Positions 13,515 through 20,701 of a stretch of 21,391 nt of DNA are shown here, in pieces. Origin of the DNA: Lachnospiraceae bacterium UBA5895 (GTDB lineage Bacteria; Bacillota; Clostridia; Lachnospirales; Lachnospiraceae); assembly GCA_002431915.1 (NCBI GenBank), contig DJEP01000095.1, positions 1 to 21,391 on the forward strand, read 5' to 3'. Numbering within the stretch: the first letter of the stretch is position 1; every line of letters starts with the position of its first letter. The notes under the pieces are model-generated. The model had not been told where the DNA came from. It made no database searches and worked only from the letters and a program-made list of their open reading frames with translations. Position numbers and translations under genes: made by a program.

Positions 13515-14350
13515 GTCGAGTAGACTAAGACCTCTCAATCTTAGCCCCTCACAGATCCGTACGTGCGGCTTTCCCGCATACGGCTCCTCATAGTAACATT
13601 CGCTTCAATATAAACAATAGTACGTTTTAGGTTTTGCTAATGGGTAATACTTGAGCATTTCAACAAATCCATTCCATGTGTATGCTCGTCTACAACCTCT
13701 CCGGTTCATAGCTTTGAATAGAAACTGTTGTACTCTATGCAAAAATGTCGTTATCTTCCGAAAATTCCATGTAACACCATAATACCGATAGTGTCCCATT
13801 AACTTTACGTTCAACTCTTTGATTATTTCTCGCATCGGTCGATTTCGATTATCATAAATCCAGTTCTTGTATGCTCTAACCTTTTGTTCAAACTTCTTTC
13901 TTGAAGTCTGCACTTTGGGCACGAAACCTCCTTTTCGAGTTTTGCTACAGTAGAAGGTAAATCCCAGAAAATCAAATGTTTCAGGCTTCCTTTCTCCCTT
14001 TGCTCTACGATTTTTCTCTGCAAATCTCCCAAATTCAATCAGTCTGCTTTTACTACTTTCCAGTTCCAGTCCAAACTTTTCCATTCGTTCCTTTAACTCT
14101 TTATAGTATCTTTCAGCTTCTGACTTATATTGAAATCCTGCAACAAAATCATCCGCAAAGTTGACGAGAAAACACTCTCCATGCGTTTCCCTTTGCACCA
14201 CCAGTTTGAACCACAGCGTCAGCACATGATGCATGTATATATTTGCAAGTATCGGACTCATTACTGAACCTTGTGCTGAACCTTCCTCTGTTGGCTCAAA
14301 TTTACCTTGTTCCATTATTCCTGCTTTAAGGTATTTGCGTACTCTGATTG
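13515..14350 (-). mobile_element. Group II intron, 5'-truncated remnant
   Basis: On the minus strand the 3' end of a bacterial group II intron is clear. Domain V lies at 13554-13586 (starts GAGCCGTATGCGGGAAAG, ends CACGTACGGATC, with the catalytic AGC), then domain VI with stem CTAAGA/TCTTAG, ending CTACTCGAC at 13515 (AY-type end). Upstream it holds the 3' half of the intron-encoded protein. Domains I-III, the 5' splice site and the N-terminal half of the reverse transcriptase are missing; around 14340-14360 the sequence changes directly into the nitroreductase gene. The left boundary is well defined and the right one is approximate. It cannot splice or move on its own. Confidence 0.85.
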
Positions 14351-14378
14351 TATGAATTAAACCACGCTCTTTCTTCAA
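13605..14378 (-). pseudogene. ltrA: Group II intron reverse transcriptase/maturase, C-terminal fragment
   Basis: About 257 codons remain of a protein normally of 400-600 residues. Visible: the RT motif EEGSAQGSVMSPILANIYMH (RT-4), catalytic FADDF (the YADD box, with Phe for Tyr), the RT-6/7 region FDFLGFTFYCSKTRKGG, the maturase (X/thumb) part GHYRYYGVTWN, and the C-terminal signature NRRGCRRAYTWNGF and YYPLAKPK. No HNH endonuclease follows, as in several bacterial lineages. The first conserved segment, RKYLKAGIMEQGKFEP, follows directly on nitroreductase sequence in another frame, so RT motifs 0-3, including the first catalytic aspartate, are lost. The protein is inactive. Confidence 0.88.
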
Positions 14379-14868
14379 ATGCTTTCTTTTGAGGATGTAT
14401 CGGATCGCTTTCTGCTATACCAATAGGCAAAAAGCAGACCAACTCATAGCTCTCGGGCACGTTTAGGATCTGTGCCATTTTATCACAGATCCTGTCATCA
14501 TCGGTAATATGTCCTTCATACCAACAACTTTGATAACCAAGCTCCACAATTGCAAGTAGCATATTCTGGATCGCAGCTGAATAGTCCTGCACAGCAAAAC
14601 ATTTATCCCGATAAGCATTGACTCTCTGTGTCAAAACGCAAATAGCAGCGGGAGCACTTTCTCCAACAGGTGGTTCTATCACACTATGAAGTTGCTTCAA
14701 TACATCACGATTATCAACTGCAATCAATGATGTAGTCTGTTTGTTGCATCCGGACGGAGCATCAAGACCAGCTTGCATGATTTTTATTAAATCTTCCTTT
14801 GGTATGGGAATATCCATATACTTCCCTCTGTAACTATGTCTGTAATGAATAGCTTCTATAACATTCAT
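14326..14868 (-). CDS. Nitroreductase family flavoprotein, 3' end altered
   Basis: 180 residues. FMN-dependent, NAD(P)H-linked oxidoreductase family: the N-terminal RHSYRGKY is the FMN-phosphate-binding segment (variant of RRSIR), DAPSGCNKQ (about 42-50) is the flavin-binding loop, and LELGYQSCWYEGHI-like and LVCFLPIGIAE segments follow. The ATG at 14868 has TAGGAGGG 8 bases upstream, whereas the longer ATG at 14904 overlaps the ATPase stop and lacks support. The protein keeps the usual final motif FEERAWFNSY; its last few residues (NQSTQIP) are encoded by intron-derived sequence, so a deletion reached its 3' end. It may still work. The gene starts 33 bases after the ATPase gene. Substrate unknown. 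Confidence 0.85.
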   Translation of the reverse strand: MNVIEAIHYRHSYRGKYMDIPIPKEDLIKIMQAGLDAPSGCNKQTTSLIAVDNRDVLKQLHSVIEPPVGESAPAAICVLTQRVNAYRDKCFAVQDYSAAIQNMLLAIVELGYQSCWYEGHITDDDRICDKMAQILNVPESYELVCFLPIGIAESDPIHPQKKAFEERAWFNSYNQSTQIP

Positions 14869-14900
14869 AACGTTCCCTCCTAAATCCCGATTTATCAAAC

Positions 14901-16232
14901 TCATTTTATCAAGAATGGTAAGAGATAAAACGGTTTCAACAATAAATTTTCTTCTTTTCCTGCATCTTTCTGTGATATTAAATACGCCTTGCTAATATTC
15001 TGAGAAAATTTTCTGCAAAATTCCATTATGGATTCATGTTTTCCGGATCCTGAGGGCTTAACTTCAAATGCATTTATTTTACTTCCTTCCGAAATCAGGA
15101 AATCCACCTCATAATAATGCGTACTCCCTTTTTTCTCCCAGGTATGATAGTACAGTTCTCTCCCGGACGCTGTAATCATTTGAGCAACCAAATTCTCATA
15201 AAGATATCCCAGATTTGCAGGTAATTTATCGGAAAGTAACTTCGCATAAATATCATTTTCCGTCACCGGACGGTCAATAAACATCAGTGTAACAAATAAT
15301 CCTGTATCCGAAAGATATAATTTGTAACTATCAAAATCTTTCGTGTCCGTCAGGCTGACTCTTGGATTGGTAGAATTATAGCATGGCAGAACCGTTTTTG
15401 AATCTATCAGCTCGTATAATAATTCTTCTGCTTTCGTGTTATTTCTTTTTCCGATTGCTGTGGTAATACGATATTTTCTTGCATCCTTTGCCAGATGCGC
15501 CGGAATCGCATGATATAATGCCGATATTCTTCCGGACGCATCAATTTTCTTAAAGTCTTCCTCATACAGAGATATGATCTGCCTTTTTACCATATCTATT
15601 TCTGAAAAGTTTTTTCCATTAACATAGGCTTCTACCGCCTGTGGCATTCCCCCTACTGCCATGTAAATTCTCAAATCTCTCATTAATTTACGGTTAGTTG
15701 CCTGTCCAATGGCTGCTCCGCTATCATAAATCTGTTGCAATAATCCATAATTATTGCCCGTGGCATCACAGAATTCTTCGTAATCCATGGGATATACTTC
15801 CAGCTTCATTTCCTCGGATGGAATCAGGATGTCCTTTACATTTTTCTTTATTGAGATCAAAGAACCTGTTTCCAGATAACTGTATCTGCCGTCATGTATA
15901 AGATGCTTTATTGCCTGTCTGGCTTTTGGAAATAACTGTACTTCGTCAAAAATAATGAGGGACTCGTGTTCATACAATGTGATTCCGGTTTCTGCCTGCA
16001 GCCTCAGAAAAAAGATATTCAAATTCCCTATATCATCGAAACATTCCAAAATATTACTTGTTGTTTTGGAAAAATCAATTAAAATATAAGACCTGTATTC
16101 ATTTTTTGCAAAGGTCTCCGCAATAGTCGACTTGCCAACTCGCCTTGCGCCTTCCAACAATACCGCATATTTTTCTGAATATAACTTTTTCCATTCCAAT
16201 AATTTATCGTATGCTTTTCTTTTAAAATACAT
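14901..16232 (-). CDS. AAA+ ATPase with DUF4143 domain
   Basis: 443 residues. N-terminal AAA_14-type ATPase: Walker A GARRVGKST (residues 28-36), Walker B LIIFDEVQ (D96-E97), and LETGSL sensor-like motif around 135. The C-terminal DUF4143 region (about 200-443) ends with a PD-(D/E)XK-like core: YYEVDFLI ... NAFEVKPSGSGK. This family is common in gut bacteria and archaea and often horizontally moved; its role is not established and it has been proposed to act on nucleic acids. GGAGG lies 7 bases upstream of ATG 16232; the ATG at 16247 lies upstream of the RBS. The gene is A/T-rich relative to the flanking kinase, symporter and MFS genes, suggesting acquisition. It has its own candidate promoter at 16257-16285. 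Confidence 0.9.
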   Translation of the reverse strand: MYFKRKAYDKLLEWKKLYSEKYAVLLEGARRVGKSTIAETFAKNEYRSYILIDFSKTTSNILECFDDIGNLNIFFLRLQAETGITLYEHESLIIFDEVQLFPKARQAIKHLIHDGRYSYLETGSLISIKKNVKDILIPSEEMKLEVYPMDYEEFCDATGNNYGLLQQIYDSGAAIGQATNRKLMRDLRIYMAVGGMPQAVEAYVNGKNFSEIDMVKRQIISLYEEDFKKIDASGRISALYHAIPAHLAKDARKYRITTAIGKRNNTKAEELLYELIDSKTVLPCYNSTNPRVSLTDTKDFDSYKLYLSDTGLFVTLMFIDRPVTENDIYAKLLSDKLPANLGYLYENLVAQMITASGRELYYHTWEKKGSTHYYEVDFLISEGSKINAFEVKPSGSGKHESIMEFCRKFSQNISKAYLISQKDAGKEENLLLKPFYLLPFLIK

Positions 16233-16256
16233 AATTACCTCCAACAATATAAGTAT

Positions 16257-16285
16257 GTTATATCACAAAATATACATTTCTTCAA
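16257..16285 (-). promoter_or_regulatory. Candidate promoter of the AAA ATPase gene
   Basis: Minus strand: TTGAAG (16280-16285), a 17-base spacer, TATAAC (16257-16262) with TG one base upstream. The ten-base string TTTCTTCAAT (plus strand), which contains the -35, is repeated 33 bases further upstream (about 16310-16319), in a very A/T-rich stretch. Confidence 0.5.
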
Positions 16286-16349
16286 TTTATATATTTTATA
16301 ATATGTTCGTTTCTTCAATATTATATGTGCCGTTTTTGTGCTTACATTC

Positions 16350-16389
16350 AAAAAAATAACGTTTTACACTACTATTTGTAAAACGTTAT
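16350..16389 (-). terminator. Intrinsic terminator of the MFS/ACT operon
   Basis: A perfect 13-base stem ATAACGTTTTACA (16356-16368) / TGTAAAACGTTAT (16377-16389) with an 8-base loop; read on the minus strand it is followed by at least six T. It lies about 28 bases after the ACT-domain gene stop. Confidence 0.88.
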
Positions 16390-16416
16390 CCTTACTCTGT
16401 CGAAAACCAAAAGTTA

Positions 16417-16785
16417 TCAGTCTGAAATCTCGTATCCCTTAGATTTCAGAATTTCCAGTCCTCGCTGATAATTCTCGCTTTTTATCAAAACATAATCCGT
16501 ATTGTAAGTGGATACGGCAAAAATGGAGATTGCGTTGTCTGCCAAAATCGAAGCAATTTGAGATAATATCCCGATTAACGAAAAGTCCAAAGCTCCTTGA
16601 ATGTAAACGGTTTTCCAGCCATCATCTTTCTTTATTATATTTGACGGAACTTCACTTGTAGCGCACACGAGTGATTTTTCATCCTCTGTTTTACCGATAA
16701 AACAATACGGAGCTTCAAAATTTACGTGCGAATAATCTTCCACCTGACAGACTGAAAAGTCTTGGTGAATTTTTCTTAACTTCAT
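16417..16785 (-). CDS. ACT domain-containing protein
   Basis: 122 residues, cytoplasmic. The C-terminal half (about 60-120) is an ACT-type ligand-binding fold, with GALDFSLIGILSQIASILAD marking the glycine turn and first helix and a final strand TDYVLIKSENYQRGLEILKS, of the ACT_7/CASTOR kind. The N-terminal half, with YCFIGKTEDEKSLVCATSEV, may be a second, diverged ACT fold. Such proteins bind amino acids and usually regulate an enzyme or transporter. GGAGG lies 9 bases before the ATG. It is the third gene after the MFS transporter and small membrane protein, 34 bases from the latter, with a strong terminator after it. The ligand is unknown. Confidence 0.85.
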   Translation of the reverse strand: MKLRKIHQDFSVCQVEDYSHVNFEAPYCFIGKTEDEKSLVCATSEVPSNIIKKDDGWKTVYIQGALDFSLIGILSQIASILADNAISIFAVSTYNTDYVLIKSENYQRGLEILKSKGYEISD

Positions 16786-16819
16786 AGCACCACCTCCACA
16801 AGCTGGATTTTTATCAATA

Positions 16820-17263
16820 TCATTTTGCGTTCCTATATGAAATTACAATATGGCTTGGCGCAAACAATATTGATGCAATAAGCAACAAAATTGACCGACT
16901 CATAATTCCACTAAATAAGAACAAAACGGAAGGAATAATAGACAATGCCAGTGCTCTGAACACGCTGTTGTTCTTAAAGCAAATTATCCAAATTGCACAA
17001 TACAACGTTACTAATATTGTATCTACAATAAGATATGTGGCAAATGCTTCGTCAGACCACCACCCAAACCATGTTCCGGGAACATTAACTATCATAAAAG
17101 CAAGGCATCCAAACCTTCCTATTTGTTCTGCAACTTCAACAATTTTATTGCTCCATTTGTTTTCAAAGGCATCTTTGCATCTAATTGCAAAAATAATATT
17201 TGGTATCATAATGACTGCAATCATTATCAATCCGAATATATTTAACCAGTCCATATATTCCAT
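16820..17263 (-). CDS. Small integral membrane protein of unknown function
   Basis: 147 residues with about five hydrophobic segments (roughly residues 7-26, 48-62, 72-95, 101-118 and 120-135) and short charged loops; no motif I recognise. The tryptophan-rich segment GTWFGWWSDEAF links the second and third helices. AGAGAGGT precedes ATG 17263; an alternative ATG three codons later would also suit. It lies 27 bases after the MFS gene and 34 bases before the ACT gene on the same strand, so the three are probably co-transcribed. Composition is more A/T-rich than the MFS gene, so the grouping may be recent. Function not assigned. Confidence 0.75.
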   Translation of the reverse strand: MEYMDWLNIFGLIMIAVIMIPNIIFAIRCKDAFENKWSNKIVEVAEQIGRFGCLAFMIVNVPGTWFGWWSDEAFATYLIVDTILVTLYCAIWIICFKNNSVFRALALSIIPSVLFLFSGIMSRSILLLIASILFAPSHIVISYRNAK

Positions 17264-17290
17264 CTACCTCTCTATTTTACTGTGCTTCTT

Positions 17291-18496
17291 TCAAAAGATC
17301 TTCCGCTGCAACGCCGAATTATTTTTCCTGCGTCCTCCAAATATCAGGCTTCCCAGAAGCAAAATCGGGAAAATGATTCCTGCGAAAATTCCCAGTCTGA
17401 GGTTATCTCCCAGTCCGCTGGAGACGAAGCCCACGAGGGTCGGACCGCCGGAGCAGCCCAGGTCTCCGGCTAGCGCCAGCAGGGCAAACAACAGGGTTCC
17501 GCCGCGTCTTAATGCCGCTGCTGCCTTACTGAAGGTGCCGGGCCACAGGATTCCCACGGAGAATCCGCACAGTCCGCAGCCCAACAGTTCCACCATGGGA
17601 ACTGAGATAAAGGAGATGCACAGATACGATACAATGCAAAGCACACAGCTGAATTTCATAAAGCGGTCAAGATCCCATTTTTCACCGTATTTTCCATAGA
17701 GCAGGCGGGATAGTCCCATGAGGATGGAGAACAGCATGGGACCTACCAGGTCTCCCACACTCTTAGTGATCCCCAGTCCTTTTTCCGCAAAGGTGGATGC
17801 CCACTGGCTCACCGACTGCTCGGCGGCTCCGGAGCAGACCATCATCAACATCAGGATCCAGAACATTTTCTCCCGAAACAGTTCTCCCAGATTCATGCCC
17901 TTTTCGCCTTCTTCCTGTAAACTGTAGATAGGCACCTTCGCGAACAGGAGCATGTTGGCAAGGGGAAGGATCGTCCACAGCAGGGTCAGTATTTTCCAGT
18001 GTGAGATTCCGAAAAGGCTGAAAAATATGGTGGAAACCAGTACTACACCTGTACATCCCCAGCAGTAAAAGGAGTGCAGCAGGCTCATTGCCGATTCCTT
18101 ATTATCCGTAGGGCAGGCCTCTATGATAGGACTGATCAGTACCTCGATCAGTCCTCCGCCGATAGCATACACGAACACGGCAATCAGGATTCCCACAAAG
18201 GGATCCGGCACTACTTCCGGCAGAACCGTCAGAAGTGCCAGTCCTGCTGCCGCACAGATATGCGCCAGGATCACCGCCGCCCGGTAACCGATCCTGTCAA
18301 TAAATCCCGCAGACAGCATATCAACCAGAAGCTGTACCACAAAATTCACCGTGATCAGCAGTGTGATCTGCGTCAGCGGAATATTGTAGGTCTTCTGGAA
18401 GGTAACGAATAACAATGGAACAAAGCTGTTCACAATAGCTTGTACAATATATCCCACAAAGCAGGCATACATGGTTCTCTTATAATCAAATTTCAT
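17291..18496 (-). CDS. MFS transporter
   Basis: 401 residues with about 12 hydrophobic segments, a normal MFS size. Visible features: the loop 2-3 motif DRIGYRAAV (motif A-like), VYAIGGGLIEVLISPII near helix 4-5, a charged central loop YSLQEEGEKGMNLGELFREK, and the loop 8-9 RLLYGKYGEKWDLDRFMK. The overall look (sugar/fucose permease-like MFS, short loops, C-terminal FGGRRKNNS tail) is that of a sugar or small metabolite symporter or exporter, but the substrate cannot be assigned. ATG 18496 with GAGGAA upstream is preferred to ATG 18526. It is the first gene of the apparent MFS, membrane protein, ACT operon, with a candidate promoter at 18558-18587. Confidence 0.88.
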   Translation of the reverse strand: MKFDYKRTMYACFVGYIVQAIVNSFVPLLFVTFQKTYNIPLTQITLLITVNFVVQLLVDMLSAGFIDRIGYRAAVILAHICAAAGLALLTVLPEVVPDPFVGILIAVFVYAIGGGLIEVLISPIIEACPTDNKESAMSLLHSFYCWGCTGVVLVSTIFFSLFGISHWKILTLLWTILPLANMLLFAKVPIYSLQEEGEKGMNLGELFREKMFWILMLMMVCSGAAEQSVSQWASTFAEKGLGITKSVGDLVGPMLFSILMGLSRLLYGKYGEKWDLDRFMKFSCVLCIVSYLCISFISVPMVELLGCGLCGFSVGILWPGTFSKAAAALRRGGTLLFALLALAGDLGCSGGPTLVGFVSSGLGDNLRLGIFAGIIFPILLLGSLIFGGRRKNNSALQRKIF

Positions 18497-18557
18497 TGAG
18501 TTCCTCTTTCCCGGCAGGCTTTCCATTCCCTTTTATTACCGAAGTCTTATACGACTG

Positions 18558-18587
18558 ATGATACACCAGAACGCTTCGCATTGTAAA
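18558..18587 (-). promoter_or_regulatory. Candidate promoter of the MFS operon
   Basis: Minus strand: TTTACA (18582-18587), an 18-base spacer, TATCAT (18558-18563), each one mismatch from consensus, about 60 bases upstream of the MFS start. Confidence 0.5.
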
Positions 18588-18619
18588 CGACAAGAAACGC
18601 ACTTTGCCCGTTTTTACTT

Positions 18620-18670
18620 AAAAAACCGCCCTTACGGGATTGTTGCTGTCACAATCTCCGTAAGGGCGGT
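18620..18670 (-). terminator. Strong intrinsic terminator of the DUF11 gene
   Basis: ACCGCCCTTACGG (18625-18637) pairs perfectly with CCGTAAGGGCGGT (18658-18670), and the stem continues with GATTG/CAATC after a one-base bulge. On the minus strand it is followed by TTTTT. It lies 34 bases after the DUF11 stop codon. Confidence 0.92.
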
Positions 18671-18703
18671 CCATTATCTCACGTTATTTACTTCATCTTA
18701 GGT

Positions 18704-19555
18704 CTATACAGTTCCGGAGATCACCAGCGTGCTGACGCCGGGATTGATTCCCCAGGCTCCTGTGGTGGTATCCTGCGTGTAGGTCGCTGCGGGCACTGTG
18801 ATCTTGCCTGCCACACTGGCGAATACACCCGTGGTCACATCATAGGTATAATTGGTGCCTTCTACCCAGGCGGTGCCGTTGAAGGTAGCCGTCAGATTCG
18901 TTAACATAGGATTAAAGGTATCGGTGATCACCACTCCAGTCTCTACCGTTGCTGCGGTATTTCCCAGGTTCTGGATCACAAACGTGTAGGTCAGCGTGCC
19001 GTTTTCCGTAACAGGTACGGGACTGACGGACTTCGTGATGGTAAGCAGAGGCTGTTCCTCGGCACGAATGGTCTCCTGCACCGTGATGGGCGTTACCGCA
19101 TTGGCAGTAATGACAGCTGTGTTGGTGATCGTCGCATCCACTCCCAGAGGAGCATAGGAGTTCAGTTCCGCCTCATAGACAATGACGGCATTGCCCTGTG
19201 CGGGAATGGTCAGTCCGCTCACGGTGAGAGGCGGTCCTGCCGTGACCACGGGAGTGGGCTGCAATACGCCGTCAGCATAATATTTAATGGTTCCGGGGAT
19301 ATAGGTCAGCGGAGTCAGTTCCCTCTCGCCGAAGTCATATTCTCCCAGGTCATCCACCAGTGTTACTCCGGTAAATGCCGTCTGCCCGGAATTTACCACG
19401 CTGATAATATAGGTCACGTTATCTCTCTGTCCGTAAGTCTCCCGGACAGCCGTCTTGGTGGCGGACAGTACCTCTCTGATCTCTCCTACCGCAATGTTCG
19501 AATTGGTGACTTCATCACCGTAACGAAGCTGCGCCTGATTCGTAAATCTTGCCAT
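18704..19555 (-). CDS. DUF11-repeat protein without signal peptide
   Basis: 283 residues, almost entirely beta-type, rich in Thr/Val. Two DUF11 (conserved repeat, TIGR01451-like) domains: the first at about 28-165 with SATKTAVRETY, NVTYIISVVNSGQTAFTGV and DDLG; the second at about 170-283 with LLTITKSVSPVPV, GTLTYTFVIQNLGNTAAT, VVITDTFNP. These Ig-like domains normally build surface stalks. Here there is no N-terminal hydrophobic signal, no LPxTG, and no transmembrane end; the protein begins MARFTNQAQLRYG. Similar leaderless DUF11 proteins occur in spore-forming clostridia and bacilli and may be spore-surface components, which is inference. GGAAGGA lies upstream of ATG 19555. It is a single gene with its own strong terminator, divergent from the channel gene. 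Confidence 0.85.
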   Translation of the reverse strand: MARFTNQAQLRYGDEVTNSNIAVGEIREVLSATKTAVRETYGQRDNVTYIISVVNSGQTAFTGVTLVDDLGEYDFGERELTPLTYIPGTIKYYADGVLQPTPVVTAGPPLTVSGLTIPAQGNAVIVYEAELNSYAPLGVDATITNTAVITANAVTPITVQETIRAEEQPLLTITKSVSPVPVTENGTLTYTFVIQNLGNTAATVETGVVITDTFNPMLTNLTATFNGTAWVEGTNYTYDVTTGVFASVAGKITVPAATYTQDTTTGAWGINPGVSTLVISGTV

Positions 19556-19640
19556 ATATTTTCATCCTTCCATTTTATTCAGGGTTAGTATAATATATGC
19601 CTTTTTCCCGCTAAGTTGACAGATTCCGCCATCCGTTTTC

Positions 19641-19669
19641 TTGACTTTCCATCTGCTGGTAGATATGAT
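19641..19669 (+). promoter_or_regulatory. Sigma-A promoter of the potassium channel gene
   Basis: TTGACT (19641-19646), 17-base spacer, TATGAT (19664-19669). The start would be near 19676, downstream of the ATG at 19672, which supports ATG 19711 as the translation start. Confidence 0.7.
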
Positions 19670-19710
19670 GAATGTATGAATTTGTCTATTACGTGGGGGA
19701 ACATAATTAC

Positions 19711-20652
19711 ATGAAGAAAAAAATATTTAACATCATTCAGATCGGTGACAAAAGCAATCGTCTGAGCCGGCTTTTTGATATATTTATTGCAATCGTTATC
19801 TGTGCCAATATACTGGTAACATTTTTGCAGACCTTTGATGAGCTTTCCCCGCTGTTTCCTGTATTTCACGTAATCGAAGTGATCACCATTCTAATCTTCT
19901 GTGTGGAATATGGTCTTCGGATCTGGACCGCAGACTATCTGTATCCCGATAAAAGTGAATTCCGCTCCCGGTTGCGGTTTCTGATCTCCTTCGACGGAAT
20001 CATCGACCTGCTGACGATTTTACCCTTTTTCTTCCTGTCCGGAATTGTCATCTTCCGGATGTTGCGGGTAGCGAGAATCTTCCATCTGTTCCGGCTGAAT
20101 GCCCGGTATGACTCTTTCAATGTCATTACTACAGTATTATATGAAAAGCGCAACCAGATCATTTCCTCCGTATTCATCGTACTAATCCTGATGCTGGCCA
20201 GCAGTCTGTGCATGTACAGTGTGGAGCATGATGCCCAGCCGGAAGTATTCCGCAATGCCTTCAGCGGCATCTGGTGGAGCATGTCAACGCTGCTCACCGT
20301 GGGCTACGGTGACATCTATCCCATCACCACGCTTGGTCGGATCATGGCAATCTGTATCGCCTATCTCGGCGTCGGTGCCGTGGCTATCCCCACCGGTATC
20401 ATCAGTGCCGGTTTCGTGGAACAGTACCAGCGCAAAAGCAGCATCTCCAATGTCCGGGATGCCGACATCCATGAGATCGCCGAGATCTTCGTGGACGCTC
20501 GTCATGCCGGAAAAACCGTAGAAGAAATGGAAGAGGCAGAACAGGTCACGATCTTCCTCATTCTGCGGGAGGATCTGTCCGTTCTGCCTCAAAAAGATAC
20601 AATATTAAAGTTAAATGACATTATTGTCATTCGCGGGGGAAATCCACAATAA
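19711..20652 (+). CDS. Voltage-gated-type potassium channel
   Basis: 313 residues with the S1-S6 plan of the ion transport superfamily: S1 at about 21-41, S2 50-72, S3 93-110, S4 113-130 with arginines every third position (R116, R119, R122, then R128), S5 150-170, pore, S6 207-232. The selectivity filter TVGYGD (196-201) is the canonical K+ filter. After S6 there is a cytoplasmic tail of about 75 residues whose end (FLILREDLSVLPQKDTILKL then NDIIVIRGG) resembles a TrkA_C half-domain. It probably forms a tetramer that conducts K+ and helps set membrane potential. ATG 19711 has GGGGGAA upstream; the in-frame ATG 19672 precedes the expected transcript start. Single-gene unit ending at the 20657-20688 terminator. 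Confidence 0.92.
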   Translation: MKKKIFNIIQIGDKSNRLSRLFDIFIAIVICANILVTFLQTFDELSPLFPVFHVIEVITILIFCVEYGLRIWTADYLYPDKSEFRSRLRFLISFDGIIDLLTILPFFFLSGIVIFRMLRVARIFHLFRLNARYDSFNVITTVLYEKRNQIISSVFIVLILMLASSLCMYSVEHDAQPEVFRNAFSGIWWSMSTLLTVGYGDIYPITTLGRIMAICIAYLGVGAVAIPTGIISAGFVEQYQRKSSISNVRDADIHEIAEIFVDARHAGKTVEEMEEAEQVTIFLILREDLSVLPQKDTILKLNDIIVIRGGNPQ

Positions 20653-20656
20653 CAAC

Positions 20657-20688
20657 AAAGGCTGCCTCTTTTCCGGGGGCAGTCTTTT
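20657..20688. terminator. Intrinsic terminator between convergent genes
   Basis: GGCTGCC (20660-20666) pairs with GGCAGTC (20678-20684) with one G-U, flanked by AAA on the left and TTTT on the right. It sits 8 bases after the channel stop and 18 bases after the DUF4340 stop on the other strand, so it may serve both. Confidence 0.75.
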
Positions 20689-20701
20689 GTGATTGTAATG
20701 C

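Noticed and set aside
19672..19710. Upstream start for the potassium channel at 19672
   Set aside because: The ATG lies at or before the predicted transcription start (about 19676) and lacks an RBS, whereas ATG 19711 has GGGGGAA upstream.
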